DNA of 64,000 nucleotides from Flavobacterium sp. 140616W15. Lineage in GTDB: Bacteria; Bacteroidota; Bacteroidia; Flavobacteriales; Flavobacteriaceae. A program made the translations under genes and the position numbers. Numbering within the stretch: position 1 is the first letter of the stretch; the number at the start of each line of letters is the position of its first letter. The notes beneath the pieces are model-generated. The model saw only the letters and a program-made list of their open reading frames with translations, had not been told where the DNA came from and made no database searches. Below, piece by piece: positions 43,702 to 54,362 of this stretch. The DNA lies in contig NZ_CP033068.1 of NCBI RefSeq assembly GCF_003668995.1, forward strand, positions 4,588,001 through 4,652,000, written 5' to 3'.

Positions 43702-44079
43702 TTAAATTTTGTTTACTACTCGATGTATATTGTCTAGAATATTTACGCAATTAAAATTGACTAATAATCCCAGTCTTTTGTTGGTTAATTTCAAATAAGT
43801 ATTTAATTGTTTAAAATGAATGGATTTCAATTCTTCCACAGATTTCAATTCAATAATTACTTTGTCTTCAACTAATAAATCTAATCGAAAAGTGATATCT
43901 AATTCTACATTATCATATTTAACGGGTAAATTAATTTGTTTAACGATTTTTAATCCATCTTTATTTAATTGATAATATAAAGCACTTTCATAAATTGATT
44001 CTAATAATCCAGGACCTAAGGCGTTGTATACTTTAAATATAGCACCTCTTATTTTATATGAAATTTCATTTTCTGACAT
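43702..44079 (-). CDS. GxxExxY protein inserted in the thi operon
   Basis: The 125-residue protein has the name-giving motif in GPGLLESIYESAL (about 22-34), and FRLDLLVEDKVIIELKSVEEL resembles a PD-(D/E)xK nuclease core (Asp about 67, E77-K79). Function is not known, although the family looks nuclease-like. It lies between thiG and thiH, on the same strand and in phase with the operon, and is not a thiamine gene. A 23-bp inverted repeat sits just upstream. Confidence 0.85.
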   Translation of the reverse strand: MSENEISYKIRGAIFKVYNALGPGLLESIYESALYYQLNKDGLKIVKQINLPVKYDNVELDITFRLDLLVEDKVIIELKSVEELKSIHFKQLNTYLKLTNKRLGLLVNFNCVNILDNIHRVVNKI

Positions 44080-44141
44080 AATATTGGATTTTATTCTTAA
44101 ATCAAATTTAATGAAAAATCTTACATTTTAAGCGAGCTTTT

Positions 44142-44226
44142 TCTCGCAGATTTTGCAGATTGAGGAGATTATTTTTGGGCATGTTTCTATTGAAATAAAT
44201 CTGCTCAATCTGCAAAATCTGCGAGA
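44142..44226. repeat. Perfect 23-bp inverted repeat between thiG and the GxxExxY gene
   Basis: CTCGCAGATTTTGCAGATTG at 44143 and the exact complement at 44204-44225 form 23 paired bases around a 37-base loop. There is no T run. It could be a REP-like element, a recombination scar tied to the inserted gene, or a processing site that separates thiG from the genes below. Confidence 0.85.
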
Positions 44227-44235
44227 GATTAAAAA

Positions 44236-45012
44236 TTAATCATATAAAAAAGAAGTCAATGGACTCGAAGCTACTGCTTGATGATATTGCCTTCCTAGTT
44301 TAGCCTCATAAGCTTTTCGGCCGGCGATTACAGCTTCTTTAAAAGCTTCAGCCATTAATTCTGGATTTCCTGCTACAGCAATTGCAGTATTAACTAAAAC
44401 TGCATCGGCACCAAGTTCCATTGCTTTTGCCGCATCTGATGGAGCTCCGATTCCTGCATCGATAATTACAGGAACATTGCTTTGTTCTATTATAATCTCT
44501 AAAAAATCTATTGTTTTCAGCCCTTTATTACTACCAATAGGAGAGCCCAAGGGCATAACAGCAGCTGTTCCTACATCTTCAAGGCGTTTGCATAAAACAG
44601 GGTCAGCGTGAATGTAGGGCAGAATAATGAAGCCTAGTTTTGCTAATTCTTCGGTAGCTTTTAGAGTTTCGATAGCATCGGGCATTAAGTATTTAGGATC
44701 AGGATGAATTTCGAGTTTTAGCCAGTTGGTTTCAAGTGCTTCACGTGCTAATTGCGCGGCAAATATTGCTTCTTTTGCATTTCTAGCACCCGATGTATTT
44801 GGTAATAAATTAATTCTCGGATGTTTTAAATGTGATAAAATAGCATCGGTTTCAGTTTCTAAATCGATGCGTTTTAAAGCAACCGTAACTAATTCACTTC
44901 CCGAAGCCAAGATCGCTTTTTCCATTTCCAGATTGGATCCAAATTTTCCAGTTCCTAAAAACAAACGGGATTCGAGGAGTTTATTGCCTATTTTAAATGA
45001 TGACGTTTGCAT
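44236..45012 (-). CDS. thiG: Thiazole synthase
   Basis: The 258-residue TIM-barrel protein has [25 protein letters not shown] with the Lys for the imine, and the phosphate-binding ends [20 protein letters not shown] and [16 protein letters not shown]. It condenses dehydroglycine, DXP and ThiS-thiocarboxylate to the thiazole. It overlaps thiE by 20 bases. A GxxExxY gene and inverted repeat follow. Confidence 0.96.
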   Translation of the reverse strand: MQTSSFKIGNKLLESRLFLGTGKFGSNLEMEKAILASGSELVTVALKRIDLETETDAILSHLKHPRINLLPNTSGARNAKEAIFAAQLAREALETNWLKLEIHPDPKYLMPDAIETLKATEELAKLGFIILPYIHADPVLCKRLEDVGTAAVMPLGSPIGSNKGLKTIDFLEIIIEQSNVPVIIDAGIGAPSDAAKAMELGADAVLVNTAIAVAGNPELMAEAFKEAVIAGRKAYEAKLGRQYHQAVASSPLTSFLYD

Positions 45013-45631
45013 ATAATTTTTCGTTAAGTTGTGTAATAAGTTTTCCTTTCTCAGAGCTTTTAGTAATTACTCCAGAAACAGCAACGCCATAGATTCCAAT
45101 TTCTATTAATTTGTCAATATCATCTATGATAATTCCGCCAATGGCATAAATTGGAATTTCGAGATGATTAGCTTTTAATTTTTGAAGAATTTCATAATAG
45201 CCTTCATAGCCTAAAATTGGACTTAGTTTTTCTTTGGTTTTTGTAAATCGAAGAGGGCCAAGGCCAACATAGTCACAGCCGTTTTGGATATGATTTAAAA
45301 TATCTTCGAATGTATTGGCTGTTCCTCCGATGATTTTAGTATTCCCTAATGTAGCTCGTGCTTCTTCTATTTTTGTATCTAAAAGACCTAAATGAACTCC
45401 ATCGGCTGCAATTTGTTGAGCTAGATAGACATTGTCATTTATAATGAAATTGGCGAGATACTCTTCGCATAAAAATTTTACTGCTTCTGCTAAAGCAAAA
45501 GAGTTTTTGACACTTTGATTTTTAAAACGCATCTGAATCCAATCACAGCCATTATCAAGAGCTTCATGAATATTGTATAATTGTTCTTCGATTGTGTTTC
45601 CTTGTGATATATATTGTAGTTTATTATACAT
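44993..45631 (-). CDS. thiE: Thiamine phosphate synthase
   Basis: The 212-residue barrel protein has [38 protein letters not shown] (Asp-binding of HMP-PP) and [30 protein letters not shown]. It joins HMP-PP to the thiazole phosphate. The motif FIINDN is intact, so I take this copy as the working ThiE and the 46343-46939 one as TenI-like. It overlaps thiD by 8 bases. Confidence 0.93.
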   Translation of the reverse strand: MYNKLQYISQGNTIEEQLYNIHEALDNGCDWIQMRFKNQSVKNSFALAEAVKFLCEEYLANFIINDNVYLAQQIAADGVHLGLLDTKIEEARATLGNTKIIGGTANTFEDILNHIQNGCDYVGLGPLRFTKTKEKLSPILGYEGYYEILQKLKANHLEIPIYAIGGIIIDDIDKLIEIGIYGVAVSGVITKSSEKGKLITQLNEKLYANVII

Positions 45632-46376
45632 GATGGTAACCGATTAAAGTTAAAGTTGAATTCAAATATTTTTCGATATAAATTTTAGCATTGGCACAAG
45701 CAAATCTCATTTCCTGACCTAAAGCTAAATTGGCAGTTATTGCTGCAGAGTGTACGCATCCTGAGCCATGTTTTGGATAACATTTGGTGTTATTTGGTGA
45801 AAGCTCAAAAATTTCATTTTGACTATATAGATAATCAGTTCCAATTGCCTTGGTATTATGTCCGCCTTTTAATAAAATAGCGGTTGGGATTTTTTTATCT
45901 AATAGATTGTCTTTAAAATCGAAATTGGGAAATAGTTTTTTTATTTCACTGTAATTTGGAGTAATCAAATCGATTTTATTAAGTATCTCGATTAAATCGG
46001 ATTTGTTTTCGATTGTGATAAAATCAAATTCGGTAGTAGATTTTAAAACCGTATCCCAGATTATTTGCGTTGCAGGCGAAAGCTTTTTTATACAGAAAAT
46101 AATTTCTTTTAAATAACTGAGAGAAGGAACAATTCCGATTTTTACGGTTTTTATATCATAATTTCCGAATAGTATTTTTATGGAACGTAACACAAAATCA
46201 AGCGATGTCCATTCTATTTCAAAGAATTCTTTTTCTGTTTGAATTGTATTTCCTGTATTTATGGCAAGTCCAGCCACATGATGTAGCTCAAAAGTTTTGC
46301 AATCTGCCAAAACTCCAGCGCCACCAGAAGGATCAAAACCAGCTATTGTAAGTACGAAAGGGCGATTCTCTGGCAT
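45624..46376 (-). CDS. thiD: Hydroxymethylpyrimidine (phosphate) kinase
   Basis: The 250-residue ribokinase-fold protein has TIAGFDPSGGAGVLADCKTF at the N-terminus, ITPNYSEIKKLF, and the catalytic GSGCVHSAAITANLALG (about 212-228). It phosphorylates HMP and HMP-P. The first 34 bases overlap the TenI-like gene, so the two are translationally coupled. Confidence 0.93.
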   Translation of the reverse strand: MPENRPFVLTIAGFDPSGGAGVLADCKTFELHHVAGLAINTGNTIQTEKEFFEIEWTSLDFVLRSIKILFGNYDIKTVKIGIVPSLSYLKEIIFCIKKLSPATQIIWDTVLKSTTEFDFITIENKSDLIEILNKIDLITPNYSEIKKLFPNFDFKDNLLDKKIPTAILLKGGHNTKAIGTDYLYSQNEIFELSPNNTKCYPKHGSGCVHSAAITANLALGQEMRFACANAKIYIEKYLNSTLTLIGYHHV

Positions 46377-46939
46377 GATTTAAAATTTTTAATTGGATTT
46401 TCAGTATTCCAAATAGTTCCTAATAAAGCAACATTGTCAAAACCATTTGTCAGCGGGGTTTCTATATTTTCAGCATTAATTCCGCCTAAAGCAATTAGTT
46501 TAGTTTTAGTATTGGTTCTGTCTTTTATGGATTCAAATAAATCAGTTTTAGGAAAATAGTCCGCCTTTGAAATACTTGGGTAAACTGGACTCAAAAAAGC
46601 ATATTCAAATTCGGGAGCTAATGAATTAAAATCTGTAATTGAATGTGTTGAAGTTGATAAATGGATCTCTTTATTTTTATATTTTTCTAGAGTGATTCTT
46701 CTTCTTGTCTCTTCTGTAAAGTGAATTCTGTTAATCTTAAATGTTTCTATTAATTCATGATGACTGTGCAATACTAATCGAGGGCGGAATTCAGGATTTA
46801 TCTGTGCTATAAATGAAATCATTTCCTTAAGTGAATATTCAGGTTTTCGAATATGAAACAATTGTAATCCTTCCTCAAGAAGAGAATGGATTACATTTAT
46901 TTCGTTTGCTATTGCAGTTGGATTTGATAGAACTATCAT
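46343..46939 (-). CDS. TenI/ThiE-like protein
   Basis: The 198-residue protein has the ThiE barrel topology (LQLFHIRKPEYSLKEM, LVLHSHHELIETFKINRIHF, YAFLSPVYPSISKADYF, LIALGGINAENIE), but the HMP-PP-binding FIINDN pattern of ThiE is replaced by VLHSHHEL. TenI in Bacillus aromatises thiazole tautomers, so that role fits between thiC and thiD. It could also be a second ThiE. It is 47 bases downstream of thiC. Confidence 0.8.
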   Translation of the reverse strand: MIVLSNPTAIANEINVIHSLLEEGLQLFHIRKPEYSLKEMISFIAQINPEFRPRLVLHSHHELIETFKINRIHFTEETRRRITLEKYKNKEIHLSTSTHSITDFNSLAPEFEYAFLSPVYPSISKADYFPKTDLFESIKDRTNTKTKLIALGGINAENIETPLTNGFDNVALLGTIWNTENPIKNFKSCQRIALSYLQ

Positions 46940-46986
46940 AATCTTTCTTCTTTACTGTATTTTTTGTTTTTTCTATACTTCTGAAA

Positions 46987-48828
<1,842 letters not shown>

Positions 48829-48879
48829 TCAGGTTTCAAGTTTGGCCTTGATTGTGGTTTTTTTGCGTTTGTTTTTTCC

Positions 48880-48905
48880 GTAGAGGCACACAGCAGTGCG
48901 TCTAC
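48880..48905. repeat. REP-like palindrome in the thiS-thiC gap
   Basis: GTAGAGGCACA-CAGC-AGTGCGTCTAC belongs to the same family as the palindromes of the 13.5-14.0 kb array. Nearby are CAAGTTTCAGGTTTCAAG and TTGGAATTTGGAATTT short repeats, so this intra-operon gap is full of non-coding repeat DNA. Confidence 0.75.
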
Positions 48906-48957
48906 ACATGATATATCAATTGGAATTTGGAATTTTAAAAAAAATGGAATTTGACTT

Positions 48958-49164
48958 TTATCCACCTTGAGTGGCAGAAATAATTAAAATTTCGTCAGTT
49001 TCTTGTACGTGAAATTCGTTCCAGTTGAGTTTTGGAACGACAGTATTGTTTACGGCAACGGCAATTCCGTTTTGTTTGTTCGGAATTTCGAGATCGAGCA
49101 ATGCCTGAACGCTAAGAGTTTCAGTATTGAATTGTTTGGTTTGTTGATTGATTTTTAGTTCCAT
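48958..49164 (-). CDS. thiS: Sulfur carrier protein ThiS
   Basis: The 68-residue ubiquitin-like protein starts MELKINQQTKQF and ends in the essential GlyGly (ISATQGG). Adenylated by ThiF and thiocarboxylated, it delivers sulfur to ThiG. It is the first gene after the TPP riboswitch. Confidence 0.95.
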   Translation of the reverse strand: MELKINQQTKQFNTETLSVQALLDLEIPNKQNGIAVAVNNTVVPKLNWNEFHVQETDEILIISATQGG

Positions 49165-49234
49165 TCCTTCAGAATTTAGTATATAGTTATACTTTAGGAA
49201 TGGCTACTATTACGCATAAAAATGCGCGCAGAAG

Positions 49235-49328
49235 TCATCTTACTTTTCCCTACGCTAGTATGAACTAGATCAGGTTCAGAGGGTAAAATCTCAGCCTACT
49301 TTATTGTAGACACCCCTAAAGTGTGAAG
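49235..49328 (-). ncRNA. TPP riboswitch (THI element) of the thi operon
   Basis: On the minus strand the blocks occur in order: TTTAGGGGTGTC, AGTAGGCTGAGATTTTACCC, TCTGAACCTGATCTAGTTCA and TACTAGCGTAGGGAAAAG. They form the THI box arms. It lies 71 bases upstream of thiS. The spacer down to thiS has a GCGCGCATTTTTATGCGTAA stretch that may form an expression platform with the switch; a strong terminator is not obvious. Confidence 0.95.
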
Positions 49329-49336
49329 CAAATGTA
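49329..49336 (-). promoter_or_regulatory. Bacteroidota -7 box of the thi operon
   Basis: The minus strand reads TACATTTG (TAnnTTTG) directly upstream of the THI element, so the transcript should begin almost at the riboswitch. Confidence 0.6.
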
Positions 49337-49424
49337 TGAAAAAAATGTTTTGGAACTATAAAAGTTTCAAGTCTCGAGTTTCAGGTTTATCAAAGAAGAC
49401 TGAAAACGGCAACTGAAGACTCTT

Positions 49425-49985
49425 TTATTTTGTTCGCGTCCAGCAATCTTCGACATGGTCATTGATCATTCCAGTAGCTTGCATATGTGCATAAATAACG
49501 GTTGAGCCTACAAATTTAAATCCTCTTTTTTTTAAATCTTTGCTAATCGCATCAGAAAGTGGAGTAGTGGCTGGAACATCTTTTAGGGTTTTCGGATTGT
49601 TGTCGATGGGTTTTCCATTAGTAAATTTCCAGATATAGTCAGAGAAACTTCCAAATTCCTCTTGTATTTTTATAAACGCTTGCGCATTGCTAACCGCCGA
49701 ATGTATTTTTAATTTGTTTCGGATTATTCCTGTGTCTTGTAATAACGATTCAATTTTATCTTCAGAATATTGTGCCATTTTTTTGTAATCGAAATTATCA
49801 AAAGCAATTCTAAAATTCTCTCTTTTGTTTAATATTGTTATCCAACTTAATCCAGCCTGAAAGGTTTCTAGAATTAAAAATTCAAATAATGATGCATCGT
49901 CGTAAACAGGAACACCCCATTCTTCATCGTGATATTTTTTATATAAATCACTTGCTGAGCACCAGCCACATCTTATTGGTTCCAT
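49425..49985 (-). CDS. tag: DNA-3-methyladenine glycosylase I
   Basis: The 186-residue protein has the Tag signature RCGWCSASDLYKKYHDEEWG, FEFLILETFQAGLSWITIL (substrate pocket), GIIRNKLKIHSAVSNAQAF and the C-terminal zinc ligands (MQATGMINDHVEDCW). It removes 3-methyladenine from alkylated DNA. This adds a fourth alkylation-repair gene in the window, far from the alkB/Ada group. Confidence 0.95.
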   Translation of the reverse strand: MEPIRCGWCSASDLYKKYHDEEWGVPVYDDASLFEFLILETFQAGLSWITILNKRENFRIAFDNFDYKKMAQYSEDKIESLLQDTGIIRNKLKIHSAVSNAQAFIKIQEEFGSFSDYIWKFTNGKPIDNNPKTLKDVPATTPLSDAISKDLKKRGFKFVGSTVIYAHMQATGMINDHVEDCWTRTK

Positions 49986-50007
49986 TTTTTATTTCAAATG
50001 TATAAAA

Positions 50008-50036
50008 AAACCTCAAATTTTGTGAATTTGAGGTTT
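50008..50036 (-). terminator. Rho-independent terminator after the 50061-50507 lipoprotein gene
   Basis: AAACCTCAAATT pairs with AATTTGAGGTTT over a 5-base loop; on the minus strand it is followed by a T7 run. It separates the lipoprotein gene from tag. Confidence 0.88.
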
Positions 50037-50060
50037 AGTATGATTGTATTTCGGGTGAAA

Positions 50061-50507
50061 TTATTTTCTTTTTAATACTACAACGTATATTTCTACTACT
50101 TTTCCTTGAGGGTCGGTATGTATGTATTTTAATTTAAGTGTAGATTTATTTAGTTCTAAAATTTCTGCTATAACAGCTTCGTCATCATCATAAGCTGTGT
50201 ATTTTGTTGTTAGTGAATTACCTTCTTTTGACCAAGTTCCACTTTCACTAAAAGTAGCACATTCCGAGTCATTAAACTCTGAATAGGTTTCTGTGTAAGT
50301 ACCATTATTAAGGAATGTTATAGTGTTTTTATCGCAACCACCTTCATTGCTAATTGGCGTTAAAGTCTCTACACCATCAACGATTAATCCTTCATGTGTA
50401 GCTTCCCAAGTTGATTCAATAGAATTGTTGTCATCATCATTACTGCATGATGAAATAGATAGACTTAGAGTTACCATTAATAAAATTAAAATGTAATTTT
50501 TTTTCAT
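50061..50507 (-). CDS. Lipocalin-like small lipoprotein
   Basis: The 148-residue protein has a lipobox (LSISSC, Cys about 21), an Asp/Asn-rich tether (SNDDDNN), then a single small beta-barrel: IESTWEATHEG, ITFLNNGTYTETYS, SGTWSKEGNSLTTKY and LKLKYIHTD. The W-...-G...F-x-NG-x-Y...G-x-W pattern is that of bacterial lipocalin-like domains of unknown ligand. It stands alone. Confidence 0.75.
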   Translation of the reverse strand: MKKNYILILLMVTLSLSISSCSNDDDNNSIESTWEATHEGLIVDGVETLTPISNEGGCDKNTITFLNNGTYTETYSEFNDSECATFSESGTWSKEGNSLTTKYTAYDDDEAVIAEILELNKSTLKLKYIHTDPQGKVVEIYVVVLKRK

Positions 50508-50637
50508 TTTATCTTTTTTTATTGTTAAAATTAATGTGTAAAACTAGTATTTAAATAGGTAAGTTAAAATAAATAAACAGGTTTTTATGGGTTAATTTAT
50601 TAAATAAAAGCTAGTTTATTGATTATGTGTGTGTTGT

Positions 50638-51282
50638 TTATTTTCCAATTTTCCAATGGTACCCTTTAACTGAAGGAATATAGGCCGAGGTTCCAATAAT
50701 TATTAAGTCGTTATAGATTTTTTTGTTGTGTTTTATCCCAATAGCTTTTCCAGAGGTATGCATTTTATTGGCTTCAAATTTGATTTTTATTCGGGCATCG
50801 GCAAATTTGGCATCCGAAATCTTTTCGATAAACCAAGTAGAATTCCATTTGATATCGATTTCATCTTCGGCAGTTTTTGTTATGCTTTTGATTAATTTAA
50901 CACCGTCTTTTGGGATATTATGATTCTCAATAAGTTCTTTTTGTGTTAGCGTTTCTCCTGTTTTGCAAGTTGATAATAATTTTTTGAAATAAGTAAAACC
51001 TTTAAGTTTTTCGGTTTCGATACTTTCTATTCCGATGCTATCTTTTGATGAGATTGTTTCTTCTGTGATCGTTTTATTATTTTTTATATTTCCTGATGCA
51101 ACTATTGTTTTAGTAATTGAATCTTTAACAGAAGTTATAGTTTCTATTGCACTGTTAGAAATATTTTTTATTTTTTCAGTAACATTTGATGTTGATTGTA
51201 ATAATTGTTTTCTATCATTTTTATTACAGCTAGACAAGAAGCATATAATTAAAATAAATAAAATGGTATTGTAATTTTTCAT
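50638..51282 (-). CDS. Uncharacterised lipoprotein
   Basis: The 214-residue protein has a lipobox (CFLSSC, Cys about 19). Residues 30-110 are Ser/Thr/Lys-rich and helical with a coiled-coil look; 110-210 hold a compact domain (LLSTCKTGETLTQKELIENH, WKIGK end). No family recognised. It starts 5 bases after the transporter stop, so it is likely in the same transcript. Confidence 0.65.
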   Translation of the reverse strand: MKNYNTILFILIICFLSSCNKNDRKQLLQSTSNVTEKIKNISNSAIETITSVKDSITKTIVASGNIKNNKTITEETISSKDSIGIESIETEKLKGFTYFKKLLSTCKTGETLTQKELIENHNIPKDGVKLIKSITKTAEDEIDIKWNSTWFIEKISDAKFADARIKIKFEANKMHTSGKAIGIKHNKKIYNDLIIIGTSAYIPSVKGYHWKIGK

Positions 51283-51287
51283 GCGGT

Positions 51288-51958
51288 TTAATTCTCTTTT
51301 TTTTCTTTTGGATGATCTTCTTCCAGGTATTTTTTAATTAAATGATGTCCAAGATAAATTAATGGAGTTAATAAAACTGCAACAGTAAGTTTAAATGTGT
51401 AACCAGTAAGTCCTGATGAAATAAAAGTGTCAAAATCTATTTTTCCGGGTAACCAAAACGCAATTCCTAATACAATAAAAGAATCGAATAATTGAGATAT
51501 TACAGTTGATCCAGTAGTTCTAAGCCAAATTTTCTTTTCACCTGTTCTTTTTTGAAAAACCAGAATATCCAAACGTCTATTAGTTGTGATGCCATAAACG
51601 CAATAAGACTCCCTACAATAATCCACATGCTTTGTCCGAATACAGCTTGAAATTGTTCGTCATTTACAGGACTTATTCCTTTTGCGGCCGGAATTACTAT
51701 TGCCATAAATAATATAATAAAGGCATAAGCAATTAAACAGGCTGTTATGAGTGACAGTTTTTTAACCCCTTTTTCTCCAAAATACTCATTGATTAAGTCG
51801 GTAGTTAAAAAAACGACTGGCCAAGGCAAAATTCCGATACTCATTACAAATGGACCAATTTGAATTAGTTTCCCTCCAATTAACTCAGCCACAACGGCAT
51901 TGGTGATAAAAATTCCTGCAAGAATTACAAAGACAACCTCTTTTTTGGTCTTAAACAT
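51288..51958 (-). pseudogene. Queuosine-precursor transporter (YhhQ/VUT type), frameshifted
   Basis: Start 51958 (MFKTKKEVVFVILAGIF) fits a TAAATTTG -7 box on the minus strand at 51977-51984. The frame runs to FWFFKKEQ and then into unrelated sequence; adding one T (minus-strand A) in the T6 run at 51548-51553 joins FWFFKK to RTGEKKIWLRTTGSTV, giving 223 residues with six membrane helices. The family features ELIGGKLIQIGPFVMS and ISQLFDSFIVLGIAF are in the two parts. It imports preQ0/preQ1-type precursors. Frameshift or sequence error. Confidence 0.88.
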
Positions 51959-52122
51959 AAATAAAGTTTTACGTTTCAAATTTAAGATATTATTTGGAGT
52001 ATTCATTTTTATGAAAAATATAGTTGATATCTGTTTTATGAGTGCTTTTTCTCTGTTTGTTAAAATCGACTGATAGTTGTATTTGATTGTTATATTTGCT
52101 TTTAATGTTTTAAATAATGCAC

Positions 52123-54243
52123 ATGAAAAAAATTGTAACAATTCTAATTATGGCTACTTCTTTAACTTCTATTCAGGCGCAAACAAATTCGACTAATCCA
52201 TTATTACAAAAATGGACTGGCCTTTATGGTGGCGTACCTGCTTTTGGAGAATATAAAATTGCCGATTTTAAGTCTGCTTTTGATGTTGCTATTAAGCAGA
52301 AAAAAGAGGAGATTGATGCTATAGCAAATAACCCAAAGCCTGTAACTTTTGATAATACTATTGCTCAACTGGAGCGATCTGGGAAAACGTTGTCAAGAGT
52401 TATGACGGTTTATGGGATTTATTCTTCGAATATTAGTACTCCAGAATTTACATTGGTAAAAAAGGATATTGAGCCTTTATTAGCGATGCAATCTACTGAT
52501 TTTTATCAAAATAGAAAGTTGTTTGGTAGAATTGAAAAACTTTATAATTCTTCTGATAAAAAGAAATTAACTAGTGAACAACAAAGACTTATTTGGGTTT
52601 ATCATACAGAATTTAATAAGCAAGGAGCTAATTTAAGTGATGCTGATAAGGCAAAAGTTGGAGCAATCAACAAACAATTATCAACTCTGTTTTCACGATT
52701 CAGTCAAAACTTACTGGCTGAGGAAAATGATCAATATGTTGCATTATCAACTGAAACCGATTTTGATGGTTTGCCAGATGAAATAAAGAAAGCAGCTATG
52801 GCTCAAGCCAAAGAAAGAAAGCTTTCTGCAATGGGATGTATTGCAAATACACGCTCTTTTGTGGAGCCTTTTTTGACTTTTTCTACCAATAGAGAATTGA
52901 GAGAGAAGGTGTGGAGAATGTTTATAAACAGGGGAGATAATGGTAATGAATATGATAATAAATCGACTTTAGTCGAAATATTACAGCTCCGTGCTACAAA
53001 AGCAAAACTTTTGGGGTATCCTACTTTTGCACATTGGAATTTAACTAATCGGATGGCTAAAACTCCTGAAAGAGCGATGGCTTTAATGGAGGCTGTTTGG
53101 GAGCCAGCTGTAAATCAGGTTCACAAAGATGTTGCAGACATGCAAAAGATTGTTGTAGCGGAAGGTGGTAAGTTTGAAATAGAGCCTTGGGATTATCGCT
53201 ATTATGCTGAAAAGGTTAGAAAAGCGAAATACGATTTAGATCAAAATGAGGTTAAAGAATACCTTCAGCTTGAAAAATTACGTGAAGGAATGTTTTGGGT
53301 TGCTGGTGAATTGTTTGATTTAAAATTTAAACAAATAACAGATGTTCCAGTTTATCATCCAGATGTAAGAGTTTGGGAGGTATTCAATTTAAAAACTGGT
53401 AAAGTAGTAGGTTTATGGTATTTTGACCCTTATGCGCGTAAAGGAAAACGTTCTGGTGCATGGATGAATGCGTATAGACAACAACAAAAATTAGATGGTG
53501 ATGTTCTTACGATTGTTTCTAATAATAGTAATTTTATTAAGGGGAATGATAATGAGCCAGTTTTGATTTCATGGACAGACGCAACGACTTTATTTCATGA
53601 GTTCGGACATGCATTACATGGTTTATGTTCGAATGTTACTTATCCAACTCTTTCAGGGACAGCTGTAGCTAGAGATTACGTAGAGTTTCCATCTCAAATC
53701 TTAGAGCGCTGGTTAGAAACTCCAGAAGTGTTGAATAAATTTGCTTTAAATTATAAAACAGGCAAGCCTATTCCAAAAGACTTGGTAGATCGTATTGCAA
53801 AAGCGGCGACATTTAATGAAGGATTTTCTACCGTAGAAACAATTTCAAGTTCGCTTATAGATATGAAATTGCACTTAGCAGGAGCTGTCGCTATTGATCC
53901 TACTGTCTTCGAAAAAGAAACATTGGCAAAATTAAAAATGCCTAAAGAAATCGTGATGCGTCATCGTATTCCGCAATTCGGACATATTTTCTCAAGTGAT
54001 GGGTATGCAAGTGGATATTATAGTTATTTATGGGCAGATGTTATTAGTGCAGATGCATATGAAGCATTTACTGAGGCAAAAGGACCATACGATAAAGAGG
54101 TAGCAAAGAGGTTACATGATAAGATCTTTAGTGTTGGTAATACAACTGATCAAGAGGAAGCTTATAAATCTTTCAGAGGACATAATCCTGAGATTAATGC
54201 TTTAATGAAAGCAAGAGGTTTTGATGTTTCTGTCACAAAATAA
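52123..54243 (+). CDS. dcp: M3 family peptidyl-dipeptidase
   Basis: Start is taken at 52123 (MKKIVTILIMATSLTSIQAQ signal); an ATG two codons earlier is less likely. The 706-residue protein has the M3 metallopeptidase domain with H492-E493-x-x-H496 in TTLFHEFGHALHGLC, and GYASGYYSYLWADVISADAY downstream as in the Dcp branch. It cleaves C-terminal dipeptides from peptides; the signal peptide puts it in the periplasm. Which of the Dcp/OpdA branches is likely but not certain. Confidence 0.92.
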   Translation: MKKIVTILIMATSLTSIQAQTNSTNPLLQKWTGLYGGVPAFGEYKIADFKSAFDVAIKQKKEEIDAIANNPKPVTFDNTIAQLERSGKTLSRVMTVYGIYSSNISTPEFTLVKKDIEPLLAMQSTDFYQNRKLFGRIEKLYNSSDKKKLTSEQQRLIWVYHTEFNKQGANLSDADKAKVGAINKQLSTLFSRFSQNLLAEENDQYVALSTETDFDGLPDEIKKAAMAQAKERKLSAMGCIANTRSFVEPFLTFSTNRELREKVWRMFINRGDNGNEYDNKSTLVEILQLRATKAKLLGYPTFAHWNLTNRMAKTPERAMALMEAVWEPAVNQVHKDVADMQKIVVAEGGKFEIEPWDYRYYAEKVRKAKYDLDQNEVKEYLQLEKLREGMFWVAGELFDLKFKQITDVPVYHPDVRVWEVFNLKTGKVVGLWYFDPYARKGKRSGAWMNAYRQQQKLDGDVLTIVSNNSNFIKGNDNEPVLISWTDATTLFHEFGHALHGLCSNVTYPTLSGTAVARDYVEFPSQILERWLETPEVLNKFALNYKTGKPIPKDLVDRIAKAATFNEGFSTVETISSSLIDMKLHLAGAVAIDPTVFEKETLAKLKMPKEIVMRHRIPQFGHIFSSDGYASGYYSYLWADVISADAYEAFTEAKGPYDKEVAKRLHDKIFSVGNTTDQEEAYKSFRGHNPEINALMKARGFDVSVTK

Positions 54244-54247
54244 AAAT

Positions 54248-54276
54248 AATGATGGATTTTGAGACTCCATCATTTT
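54248..54276 (+). terminator. Terminator of the M3 peptidase gene
   Basis: AATGATGGA pairs with TCCATCATT over a 9-base loop, followed by TTAATT. It lies 4 bases after the stop. Confidence 0.75.
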
Positions 54277-54310
54277 AATTCATATCAATATTGTGATATG
54301 GTTTAAACTA

Positions 54311-54340
54311 AAAAAGGTTGGAATTTCTTCCAACCTTTTT
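54311..54340. terminator. Terminator of tsf (bidirectional)
   Basis: AAAAAGGTTGGAA and TTCCAACCTTTTT are perfect complements with a 4-base loop; A and T runs on both sides let it work in both directions. It lies 22 bases past the tsf stop. Confidence 0.88.
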
Positions 54341-54362
54341 TATATGTAATTTAGAATATAGA

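Noticed and set aside
43679..43750. Longer N-terminus for thiH
   Set aside because: It would lie over the end of the GxxExxY gene, and ThiH homologues begin near MNTF.
44142..44226. Terminator after thiG
   Set aside because: The stem is long and perfect but has a 37-base loop and no T run.
49425..49985. Linking tag to the alkB/Ada group as one operon
   Set aside because: It lies 35 kb away and is flanked by unrelated genes; only functional similarity.
51959..52141. Longer N-terminus of the queuosine transporter
   Set aside because: It would include the predicted -7 box and non-family residues; Met at 51958 begins the hydrophobic family sequence.
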